Assembly: GCF_000520015.2 (NCBI RefSeq)
Contig: NZ_CP007044.2
Span: 4,588,001 to 4,652,000, forward strand
Reading direction: 5' to 3'
Source of the DNA: Chania multitudinisentens RB-25
Lineage (GTDB): Bacteria; Pseudomonadota; Gammaproteobacteria; Enterobacterales; Enterobacteriaceae
Length of the DNA stretch: 64,000 bases
The translations under genes were made by a program, and so were the position numbers. Of this stretch, positions 1 to 6,603 are shown piece by piece. Position 1 is the stretch's first letter, and each line of letters starts with the position of its first letter. The notes under the pieces are model-generated. The model was not told the DNA's origin and did no database searches. It was given only the letters and a program-made list of their open reading frames with translations.

Positions 1-47
1 GGCCACGCAAAGCTCAGGCCGTTCACCTGTAACAGCGTTTCAGCCAT
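1..47 (-). CDS. ABC transporter ATP-binding protein, N-terminal fragment (MolC/FecE/BtuD type)
   Basis: Only the first 15 codons lie in the window (MAETLLQVNGLSFAW), and the gene runs off the left edge. The ATG overlaps the last codons of the upstream permease gene by 8 bp, so the two are translationally coupled. The opening, a short strand followed by an aromatic before where Walker A would begin, is typical of FecE/BtuD/MolC ATPases. Its place after a FecCD permease and a periplasmic binding protein makes it the energising subunit of that importer. No catalytic motif is visible, so the call rests mainly on context. Confidence 0.7.
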   Translation of the reverse strand, partial: MAETLLQVNGLSFAW

Positions 48-1038
48 GCCAGCCTCGCACCTGCGCCCGACGCAGCAACAGGGCAAACAATGGCGCACCG
101 ATCAGCGCAGTGAGAATGCCTAACGGAATTTCACTGCTGCTCAAGGTGCGTGCCAGATCGTCGATCAACAACATATACAGCGCACCAAGACACATTGAGG
201 CGGGCAACAGCCGCCGATGATCCGGCCCAACCAGCAAACGCGCAAGATGCGGGATCAACAAACCAACCCAGCCAATACTGCCGCTGACCGCCACCTGCGC
301 AGCGACAATCATCGCGCATAGCGTCAGAATCAGCCAACGGGTACGCTCAACGTTAATGCCAAGTGCGGCAGCATCTTCATCCCCGAGTGAAAGCAGGTTA
401 ATACGCCAGCGCAACGCTAATAGCATGCCACCGGCCAACAATAACGGAAGAAACAGCATCAGCAGCTTGTGGCTATCCGCCGTCGCAAAGCTGCCGAGCA
501 GCCAGAACACGATACTGGGCAACTTTTCTTCAGTATCAGCAAGGTATTGCAGCAGGCTGACACAGGCCGCAAAAAAACCGCTGAGGATCACCCCCGCTAA
601 CACCAGAGAAAGAATGTTACGCCGGGCAATAGCGCTGGTGATGGCAAAAACCAGCAACAGTGCCGCCATACCAAACACAAAAGCAGAGAGCAGCAATACC
701 AGTACCGGTAATCCAAGCAGAATGGCCAATGTGCCACCGAATGCCGCGCCAGAAGAAACCCCAATGATATGCGGGTCCACCAGCGGATTACGGAATACCC
801 CTTGCAACGCGGCGCCACACAGTGCCAAAGCCGCTCCCGCCCCCAGCGCCAGCAGTATCCGTGGCACACGCACGCCGAGAATAACCTGCCGCTCTATCGC
901 ATTAATGTCTGCCTGCTGGCCAATCACCGGCTCCAGTAAAATCATCAGACTGTGGCTGGCAGGGACGGTATAGCGACCAATGCCCAATGAAAGCAGTGCG
1001 CAAAAAACCGTCAGTAACAGTAATACTCCCAGCCTCAT
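40..1038 (-). CDS. FecCD/BtuC-type ABC transporter permease (candidate MolB)
   Basis: A 332-residue, very hydrophobic inner-membrane protein with the FecCD family pattern. It has the conserved GAALQGVFRNPLVDP block near residues 76-89 and a GWVGLLIPHLARLLVGPDHR block in the second half that contacts the ATPase. It should form a homodimeric channel with about ten helices per subunit. It overlaps the binding-protein gene upstream by 4 bp and the ATPase gene downstream, so the three form one operon. FecCD permeases carry iron-siderophores, haem, cobalamin or, in Haemophilus MolBC, molybdate and tungstate. The ModE-type operator upstream of the operon (2105-2130) favours an oxyanion, but the sequence alone does not settle the substrate. 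Confidence 0.9.
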   Translation of the reverse strand: MRLGVLLLLTVFCALLSLGIGRYTVPASHSLMILLEPVIGQQADINAIERQVILGVRVPRILLALGAGAALALCGAALQGVFRNPLVDPHIIGVSSGAAFGGTLAILLGLPVLVLLLSAFVFGMAALLLVFAITSAIARRNILSLVLAGVILSGFFAACVSLLQYLADTEEKLPSIVFWLLGSFATADSHKLLMLFLPLLLAGGMLLALRWRINLLSLGDEDAAALGINVERTRWLILTLCAMIVAAQVAVSGSIGWVGLLIPHLARLLVGPDHRRLLPASMCLGALYMLLIDDLARTLSSSEIPLGILTALIGAPLFALLLRRAQVRGWHG

Positions 1039-2084
1039 TGCTCACTCTGGCAACAGGTGGCGCGATAATAGCGCTTATAGTAGTCATCAACCCGCTGTTG
1101 CAGATCGATGTCGCTAAAGCGCTGCGGATACAGCGTTTTCGCCATCCATAATTCCCCCAAAGCCAAGGCTTCTGGCATCGGGTAACCCCAGGCTTTGGCA
1201 TATTCCGGCATCAGATACACACGCTGATGTTTCACCGCATCAATCGCCTGCCATTGTGGTGAATTGAGGATCTGTTGTACCACCTCGGGGTAACGTTCCT
1301 GTACAAAAATCACGGACGGGTTCCATTTCAATACATCTTCGATCGAGACTTGCTTAAAGCCCTGGATCTCTTTTGCCGCCACGTTAACGGCACCGGCATG
1401 CTGCATCATCAAGCCGGTATATTTACCGGCGCCGTAAGTGGTGAGATCCGGGTTCGCCATATATACCCGCACTCGCTGATCCTGTGGAATATCCCGCAGG
1501 CGCTCGTCCACCAACGCACGCTGCTGGAAAACCTCTGTCACCATGGCTTCAGCCTGCGCCTCACGCCCCATCACCGCACCAATCAAGCGGATACCGTCCT
1601 GTAAACCAAGGTTATATGCCTGATCTTCGTCTTGCAGAACCGGATTGATTTTCCCGGCTTGATCGGCCGGTTCACGGCGCAGGGAAACTGCCACCACTGG
1701 AAGACCTGCCCGTTCAATCTGTGCGATCATTTCCTGTGGTGCATAATTGGCAACAAATACCACCTGGGGATGCAGGCTCAGCAGGCTTTCAATATTCACC
1801 GCCGTGAGATCGCCCGGCATCGGCATGGTGGCCAGGCTGGGTGCCAAGCGCAGATAATTAGGCCCCAACTGTTTTTGCCAACTGCTGAGTACCCCAACCA
1901 CCTGATTCATGGCATCCAACTGCACCAACAGATTCAGCGTCTGATGCTGTAACACCACGGCGCGGGTGATCTGGTCTGGCAGCGTCACCTGGCGGTTAAG
2001 TTGATCGGTAACCTGGCGATCCGCAAACGCGGAAGAGGAGAAAAACATCAAAATCAGTAACAGATATGAAATACGTTTCAACAT
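1035..2084 (-). CDS. Periplasmic binding protein of class III (FecB/BtuF/MolA-like)
   Basis: A 349-residue exported protein. A Sec signal peptide (residues 1-21, ending SSSAFA) is followed by a TroA/BtuF-type two-lobe fold: an N-terminal lobe with the TDQLNRQVTLP opening, a long connecting helix, and a C-terminal lobe with QVSIEDVLKWNPSVIFV. It would deliver substrate to the FecCD permease encoded next (4-bp overlap). Length and class resemble H. influenzae MolA (about 350 residues), which binds molybdate and tungstate, but iron-siderophore binding proteins look similar. The preceding operator matches the ModE boxes at modA and moaA in this window, which is my main reason to propose a molybdenum or tungsten role. 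The C-terminal TCCQSEQ, with adjacent cysteines, is unusual for the family. Confidence 0.85.
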   Translation of the reverse strand: MLKRISYLLLILMFFSSSAFADRQVTDQLNRQVTLPDQITRAVVLQHQTLNLLVQLDAMNQVVGVLSSWQKQLGPNYLRLAPSLATMPMPGDLTAVNIESLLSLHPQVVFVANYAPQEMIAQIERAGLPVVAVSLRREPADQAGKINPVLQDEDQAYNLGLQDGIRLIGAVMGREAQAEAMVTEVFQQRALVDERLRDIPQDQRVRVYMANPDLTTYGAGKYTGLMMQHAGAVNVAAKEIQGFKQVSIEDVLKWNPSVIFVQERYPEVVQQILNSPQWQAIDAVKHQRVYLMPEYAKAWGYPMPEALALGELWMAKTLYPQRFSDIDLQQRVDDYYKRYYRATCCQSEQ

Positions 2085-2104
2085 AAATGTGTCCCTGTAG
2101 ATTA

Positions 2105-2130
2105 TCGTTGTATAAAAAACAATATAACGA
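2105..2130. promoter_or_regulatory. ModE-type operator upstream of the left-edge importer
   Basis: Arms TCGTTGTAT and ATATAACGA are separated by 8 bp (AAAAAACA). The architecture is the same as the boxes found before modA (CGTTATAT / ATATAACG, also 8 bp apart, spacer AAAAAATG) and moaA (CGTTATAT / ATACAACG, 8 bp). One arm has a single change (A to G). The box lies about 20 bp upstream of the binding-protein ATG, where bound ModE would repress. Confidence 0.7.
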
Positions 2131-2250
2131 CAGATATGGCGAAACCATCGGCAAGATCAAAACAAAGGAAAATCACCAGCGGTTGAGTGAGAAGAATGCG
2201 CTCCCTCTCACTAAACGCTGAGGAAAATATTCTCACCACGCAGGGCTACT

Positions 2251-3183
2251 TTATCGCCGGTCATTAACCATTTCAGGGCGGTATCTTTGTAATCTGACAC
2301 GGCTCTTTTCCGCTTCCGTTCCCAACCATTCCACCAGTACGCTTAATGCGGCAGGCACCACAGCGCGTTCAGGATAAACCAGATAGTAGGCTGCACCACT
2401 GAGCACGCTAAGCGGGAATGGTGTGACAATCCGGTTGGACTGAATGTCCTCCTCCAGCAGGCAAAGATCGCCAATCGCGATACCGAACCCCTGCAACGCC
2501 GCGCTCATCGCCAGATCAAGCGTATCAAAATGCTGTGCTTTAGCGGAGGGCAATGCCTCATGCCCAGCCGCTTTCAGCCACAATAACCAATCACGACGAT
2601 CGCGCGTTGGATGCAGCAGGGTTTTCTGCGCCAGATCGGCAGGCTCCGGTGGCCGATGCAACGCAGGCAGATAGGTGGGAGTGCAGACCGGCGTCAGGAT
2701 TTCGTCAAACAGATGCTGCACCACCAGCCGCTTTCTCTGCGGTTCACCGAACACCACGGCAGCATCAAAATGCTCGGTGCTGAACTCTACACCGTGCGAT
2801 ACCGACGCGGTCAGCTCAATGTTCATCTCTGGCTGTTCATTCTGCAAACGAATAATACGCGGCAGCACCCAGCGCATCGCGCAGGTCGGGCATTTAATCC
2901 GCAGCGTACCCGGTTGTACTCCGGCACGTGCCAATGCCTCATCCAACTGGCCCAATGCCTGCTGTACCGGTGCCAACAGCATGGCACCCTGTGGCGTCAG
3001 CGTCAGCCCACGGGCCTGTCGGCTGAACAGCGCATAGCCCAATTGCTGTTCCAGCCCCAGGATCTGGCGGCTGACCGCTCCCTGCGTTAAATGCAGCGCC
3101 TGTGCCGCATGGGTAAAATTGAGGCGTTGTGCCACGACGACAAAAGTTTTTAGTACGTCAAGCGATGGCAATGATGTTTGCAT
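2251..3183 (-). CDS. LysR-family transcriptional regulator
   Basis: A 310-residue LysR regulator. A winged helix-turn-helix occupies residues about 5-65 (LDVLKTFVVVAQRLNFTHAA, then LTQGAVSRQI), and an effector-binding domain of two alpha/beta lobes occupies residues about 90-295. The N-terminal sequence resembles the GcvA/amino-acid group. It is divergent from the aminotransferase and amino-acid binding protein genes at 3314-5284 with a 130-bp gap, the usual layout for a LysR protein and its target. It therefore probably controls that pair in response to an amino acid or keto-acid. The effector is not known. Confidence 0.9.
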   Translation of the reverse strand: MQTSLPSLDVLKTFVVVAQRLNFTHAAQALHLTQGAVSRQILGLEQQLGYALFSRQARGLTLTPQGAMLLAPVQQALGQLDEALARAGVQPGTLRIKCPTCAMRWVLPRIIRLQNEQPEMNIELTASVSHGVEFSTEHFDAAVVFGEPQRKRLVVQHLFDEILTPVCTPTYLPALHRPPEPADLAQKTLLHPTRDRRDWLLWLKAAGHEALPSAKAQHFDTLDLAMSAALQGFGIAIGDLCLLEEDIQSNRIVTPFPLSVLSGAAYYLVYPERAVVPAALSVLVEWLGTEAEKSRVRLQRYRPEMVNDRR

Positions 3184-3313
3184 AGGTGAGCCTCAAAACC
3201 TTCTCATCAGGCATGATCTAAACGCATGGCTAGCATGACGAAGTTTCTCTTGTTCCCCGATCCTAACTCATGCTTAATCATTCCACACTTCATTCTTTTG
3301 CCCGGAGCCCATC

Positions 3314-4468
3314 ATGCAGAGCGCCTGCTCTCAACGTTCGAAACTGCCGGACGTCGGCACCACTATTTTCACCGTGATTGGCCAGTTGAGCGCCGAACAT
3401 CAAGCATTAAATCTGTCGCAAGGCGCGCCGAACTTCGCCTGCGATCTGCAATTGGTGGAAGGCGTGGCCCAAGCCATGCGTGCAGGTCATAACCAATATG
3501 CCCCGATGAGCGGCGTAGCCGCATTACGCCATGCTCTGGCGGAAAAAGTGGCTCGCTTATACGGTGCACACTACGACGCTGATGATGAAGTCACGGTGAT
3601 TGCCAGCGCCAGTGAAGGGTTATATTCCGCCATCAGTGCGTTGGTACACCCTGGCGATGAGGTGATTTATTTTGAGCCCGCCTTCGACAGTTACGCGCCC
3701 ATCGTTCGCCTGCAAGGCGCTACCCCGGTCGCCATCAGGCTTTCACTGCAAGATTTGCACATCGACTGGGATGAGGTCGCCGCAGCGATCAACAGCAAAA
3801 CGCGCATGATCATCGTCAACAGCCCGCATAACCCCACCGGCAGCGTATTTGACGAACACGATATTGAACGCCTGAGCGCGCTGACGCGTAACACCGATAT
3901 CGTCATTCTGTCTGATGAAGTCTACGAACACGTGGTGTTTGACGGCGGCATCCACCACAGTATGGCCCGCCACCCGGCCCTGGCGGAACGCAGCGTGGTG
4001 GTTTCCTCGTTCGGCAAAACCTATCACGTTACCGGCTGGCGCGTGGGTTATTGCATGGCACCGGCGGCGCTGATGGATGAAATCCGCAAAGTACACCAGT
4101 TTATGGTGTTTTCCGCCGATACGCCGATGCAGTACGCCTTTGCCGCTGCGCTGGCTAACCCGCAGAGCTATCTGGGGCTGGCAGATTTTTACCAGCAAAA
4201 ACGCAATCTGCTGGCACACGCGCTGCAAAACTCGCGTTTTGAATTGCTGCCAAGCCGCGGCAGCTTCTTTATGCTCGCCCGTTTCAGCGGGTTCAGCAAT
4301 GAAAGCGACAACGACTTTGCCGTGCGTTTGATCCGTGAAGCAAAGGTAGCCACCATCCCGCTATCGGCATTTTACAGTGACGGTACGGATACCGGCATTA
4401 TCCGCCTGAGCTTCTCAAAAGATAACGACACCTTGCTGGAAGGCGCACGCCGCCTGTGCCAGGTATAA
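3314..4468 (+). CDS. PLP-dependent aminotransferase, YbdL-like (methionine/aromatic type)
   Basis: A 384-residue fold-type I aminotransferase. The Schiff-base lysine is K235 in SSFGKTYHVTGW. The phosphate- and ring-binding elements are NPTG (173-176) and SDEVYEH (200-206), and NQYAPMSG near 60-67 is typical of the KAT/YbdL group. It resembles E. coli YbdL (386 residues), which prefers methionine, histidine and phenylalanine with a keto-acid acceptor. The start fits the YbdL N-terminus (SKLP.(V/L)GTTIFT). The next gene, 30 bp downstream, encodes an amino-acid binding protein, so the pair may serve uptake and transamination of the same compound. Substrate preference is inferred. Confidence 0.85.
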   Translation: MQSACSQRSKLPDVGTTIFTVIGQLSAEHQALNLSQGAPNFACDLQLVEGVAQAMRAGHNQYAPMSGVAALRHALAEKVARLYGAHYDADDEVTVIASASEGLYSAISALVHPGDEVIYFEPAFDSYAPIVRLQGATPVAIRLSLQDLHIDWDEVAAAINSKTRMIIVNSPHNPTGSVFDEHDIERLSALTRNTDIVILSDEVYEHVVFDGGIHHSMARHPALAERSVVVSSFGKTYHVTGWRVGYCMAPAALMDEIRKVHQFMVFSADTPMQYAFAAALANPQSYLGLADFYQQKRNLLAHALQNSRFELLPSRGSFFMLARFSGFSNESDNDFAVRLIREAKVATIPLSAFYSDGTDTGIIRLSFSKDNDTLLEGARRLCQV

Positions 4469-4498
4469 CCCATCGATTCTTGACCCGAGGAAAGTACC

Positions 4499-5284
4499 TT
4501 GATGAAAAAAACCTTGAACACATTGATCGCCACAGGCTGTCTACTGGCTGCGGGTGCCACCTTTGCCGCAGAAAATAGCCTGCGTTTCGGTATTGAAGCG
4601 TTATATCCGCCGTTCGAATCCAAATCTGCCAGTGGTCAGTTGGAAGGGTTTGATATCGATCTGGGCAATGCCGTCTGCGCCGCGGCAAAGCTGGAATGCA
4701 GTTGGGTAGAAACCTCATTCGACAGCCTGATCCCAGCGTTACAAGCCCGTAAGTTTGAAGCGATCAACTCAGCAATGAACATCACCGATCAACGCAGGCA
4801 GGCAATTGCTTTCACCGATTCAATTTATCAGGTGCCCAATCGTTTGATCGCCAAAGCCGACAGCGGCCTGCTGCCAGACGCCAAATCACTGGCCGGTAAG
4901 CGTGTGGGGGTATTGCAGGGTTCGATTCAGGAGAATTACGCCAACGCGCACTGGGCTCCGCAGGGCGTCGATGTGGTGTCTTATCAGGATCAGAATCAGG
5001 TGTATCTTGATCTGACCTCTGGCCGCCTGGATGCCACGTTAATCATGGCGCCCGCCGGGCAGAGCGGTTTCTTGGCGCACCCAGACGGCAAAGGCTTTGC
5101 TTTTGTCGGGGAAGCGGTGCAGGACGATAAAATTCTGGGTGAAGGTATCGCTTTTGGGCTGCGTAAAGACGATACCGCGCGGCTGCAACAGTTGAACGCA
5201 GCCATCGCCAAAGTGAAGCAGCAAGGCACTATTACCGAACTGTCGAAGAAGTATTTTGGTGATGTGGATGTGACGGTGAAGTAA
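4499..5284 (+). CDS. Amino-acid ABC transporter periplasmic binding protein (LAO/HisJ type)
   Basis: A 261-residue secreted protein with a Sec signal peptide cleaved near residue 23 (AGATFA). The mature part follows the family 3 solute-binding pattern: FGIEALYPPFE, then GFDIDLGNAVC, the FDSLIPALQARKFEAI helix, and GRLDATL in lobe 2. These match lysine/arginine/ornithine and histidine binding proteins. No permease or ATPase gene lies beside it, so it must use a transporter encoded elsewhere. It sits 30 bp after the aminotransferase and probably shares its transcript and the divergent LysR regulator. A strong hairpin follows immediately. Confidence 0.88.
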   Translation: MMKKTLNTLIATGCLLAAGATFAAENSLRFGIEALYPPFESKSASGQLEGFDIDLGNAVCAAAKLECSWVETSFDSLIPALQARKFEAINSAMNITDQRRQAIAFTDSIYQVPNRLIAKADSGLLPDAKSLAGKRVGVLQGSIQENYANAHWAPQGVDVVSYQDQNQVYLDLTSGRLDATLIMAPAGQSGFLAHPDGKGFAFVGEAVQDDKILGEGIAFGLRKDDTARLQQLNAAIAKVKQQGTITELSKKYFGDVDVTVK

Positions 5285-5288
5285 GCCG

Positions 5289-5323
5289 TTGCCCCTCATT
5301 CCCAAACAGGGAGTGAGGGGCAA
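5289..5323. terminator. Hairpin terminator after the amino-acid binding protein gene
   Basis: A 15-bp stem (arms TTGCCCCTCATTCCC and GGGAGTGAGGGGCAA, one T-G wobble) with a 5-nt loop is followed by AAAATC on this strand and preceded by GCCG. It lies between the binding protein stop and the ddlA remnant on the opposite strand. It could stop transcription from either side, although no long T-run is present. Confidence 0.65.
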
Positions 5324-5329
5324 AATCAC

Positions 5330-5536
5330 CTATGCACGATCAAACACCGAGCTGTGCAACCCGCGATCCTGCTGATAGCGTTCCAACGCCAATTCGATTA
5401 ATGCGGTGATCAACTGGCTATAACTCACCCCGCTGGCCTCCCACAGTTTCGGGTACATGCTGATATTGGTAAACCCCGGCAGCGTATTGATTTCGTTGAT
5501 CATCACCTGATTATTTACTTTGAAAAAAACCGAGGC
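5330..5536 (-). pseudogene. ddlA: C-terminal remnant of D-alanine--D-alanine ligase A
   Basis: Read on the minus strand, about 68 codons ending in a TAG encode the last part of a DdlA-type ligase. They include VMINEINTLPGFTNISMYPK, then LWEASGVSYSQLI and IELALERYQQDRG. The NEINTLPGFT motif carries the asparagine and glutamate that bind magnesium in the ATP-grasp active site. The rest of the roughly 360-residue enzyme is missing: upstream the frame passes an A-rich stretch and reaches a stop near 5564, with no start codon. The AT-rich lectin gene begins just beyond, so the loss of ddlA and the arrival of that gene look linked. Confidence 0.85.
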
Positions 5537-5601
5537 ATTATATAAAAAAAAACATTCATACGGCTATTTTCACCTTGCTACCATAAGGACTCCCATAATA
5601 C

Positions 5602-5612
5602 AAAGGAGGTGA
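5602..5612 (+). promoter_or_regulatory. Exceptionally strong Shine-Dalgarno sequence of the lectin gene
   Basis: AAAGGAGGTGA pairs along its full 11 bases with the 3' end of 16S rRNA. GGAGG ends 6 bases before the ATG at 5616. Few chromosomal genes here have such a complete match, which points to high translation when the message is made. Confidence 0.75.
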
Positions 5613-5615
5613 TTT

Positions 5616-6242
5616 ATGCAACGTAATAAAAATTCAAAGTTTAAAGCCACAATGTTTTTTTCAATCATCAGTCTTTCTTTCATCCATTATAACGCCATAT
5701 CCGCCAGCACATCCAAAGATATATATGATGATTATACATCTATGCGATACTGGAAACCTGCCAAACAAAGCGATGGTTCCTATCTTATAGAAAATAAGTT
5801 TCGCGACCCTGCCGGTGAAGCACTTTGCCTTAGCGCAGATCCTCTAGACCGCCCTAGTGCTGTAATAAACCATTGCTCTTCAACTCAGTCTAATTTACGA
5901 GATATGAAACGATGGAGCATGATTGAAAAGGAAGATGGCTTCTATGTGTTACAGAATAAACATCGGAAACCTGATGGGGAACCACTTTGCCTTAACATTC
6001 TTAGCCCAAATGATATTGCAGGAGTTAATTACTGCAACATCTCCTCCCCAGAAGGATATGATTATCCGTCAATGATACAGTGGAAATTCATTAAACAACC
6101 GGATGGGTTTTATTTAATGGAAAATAAATACAAGCGGCCTGGTAAAAAAAGCCGCTGTCTCGCAGCAGACAGCATGAATAAAACAGCCATAGCCATTGAA
6201 TGCCCGGTTGAAGAAAAGAAATCTTCAATCAACCATCAATAG
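5616..6242 (+). CDS. Secreted three-repeat ricin-type beta-trefoil lectin-like protein
   Basis: A 208-residue protein with a signal peptide (residues 1 to about 30, basic start and hydrophobic MFFSIISLSFI). The mature part is three repeats of about 55 residues. Each has a tryptophan (W46, W100, W156), a DG(S/F)Y(L/V) strand with (E/Q)NK, and a cysteine pair about 15-16 apart (C71/C87, C125/C140, C181/C196). This CL...C spacing and the repeat order match ricin B-chain subdomains, including the lectin subunits of AB toxins such as CdtA/CdtC, so a beta-trefoil with three disulfides is expected. No catalytic domain is attached. The gene is clearly AT-richer than its neighbours and stands beside the ddlA scar, which suggests horizontal transfer. 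Ligand and role are unknown; a sugar-binding secreted factor is an inference. Confidence 0.7.
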   Translation: MQRNKNSKFKATMFFSIISLSFIHYNAISASTSKDIYDDYTSMRYWKPAKQSDGSYLIENKFRDPAGEALCLSADPLDRPSAVINHCSSTQSNLRDMKRWSMIEKEDGFYVLQNKHRKPDGEPLCLNILSPNDIAGVNYCNISSPEGYDYPSMIQWKFIKQPDGFYLMENKYKRPGKKSRCLAADSMNKTAIAIECPVEEKKSSINHQ

Positions 6243-6333
6243 AAAACACGGTGCAAAATAACCTATGCTAATAGTTTAAGGTTTTATTTCTGCTGCAAGT
6301 ACAGCATATAAATCCTTCTCGTGACCGTCATAA

Positions 6334-6409
6334 CTCTCCTCTGGGCGTTGCTGGTATTGAACGTACCACACCTGCGGTGCGTTCATCACTAAATCGCCTG
6401 GCAGGAGAG
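6334..6409. other. Nested inverted-repeat element in the 360-bp gap before dld
   Basis: The gap 6243-6603 has no gene. Inside it are outer arms CTCTCCT (6334-6340) and AGGAGAG (6403-6409), a second pair GGCG/CGCC, and an inner pair TGAACG/CGTTCA enclosing ACC/GGT. Nested pairing over 76 nt is more than expected by chance. It may be a folded RNA leader or the scar of a mobile element. I see no promoter or T-run that decides between these. Confidence 0.4.
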
Positions 6410-6603
6410 TTTATCCCCGCCATACTTCAAATATTTTTTACTTACCATTGCCGATGAATCAATCCGTGCCTGTATCGCATCAGCATCGAACAGAAGAAAA
6501 ATAACTGGACGATAGTCATCTATGGATGGTTACTAAAAGTTAAACTATCCTATGGGCTTCAAGTTACAGCTTGAAAAATAACCGACATAACAGGGAGATC
6601 GGT

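Noticed and set aside
3226..3492. Plus-strand frame overlapping the start of the aminotransferase gene
   Set aside because: It lies in another frame of a clear aminotransferase gene and has no family resemblance.
6571..6603. Upstream in-frame ATG start for dld
   Set aside because: No Shine-Dalgarno sequence and 11 extra residues absent from E. coli Dld; the ATG at 6604 has AGGGAG.
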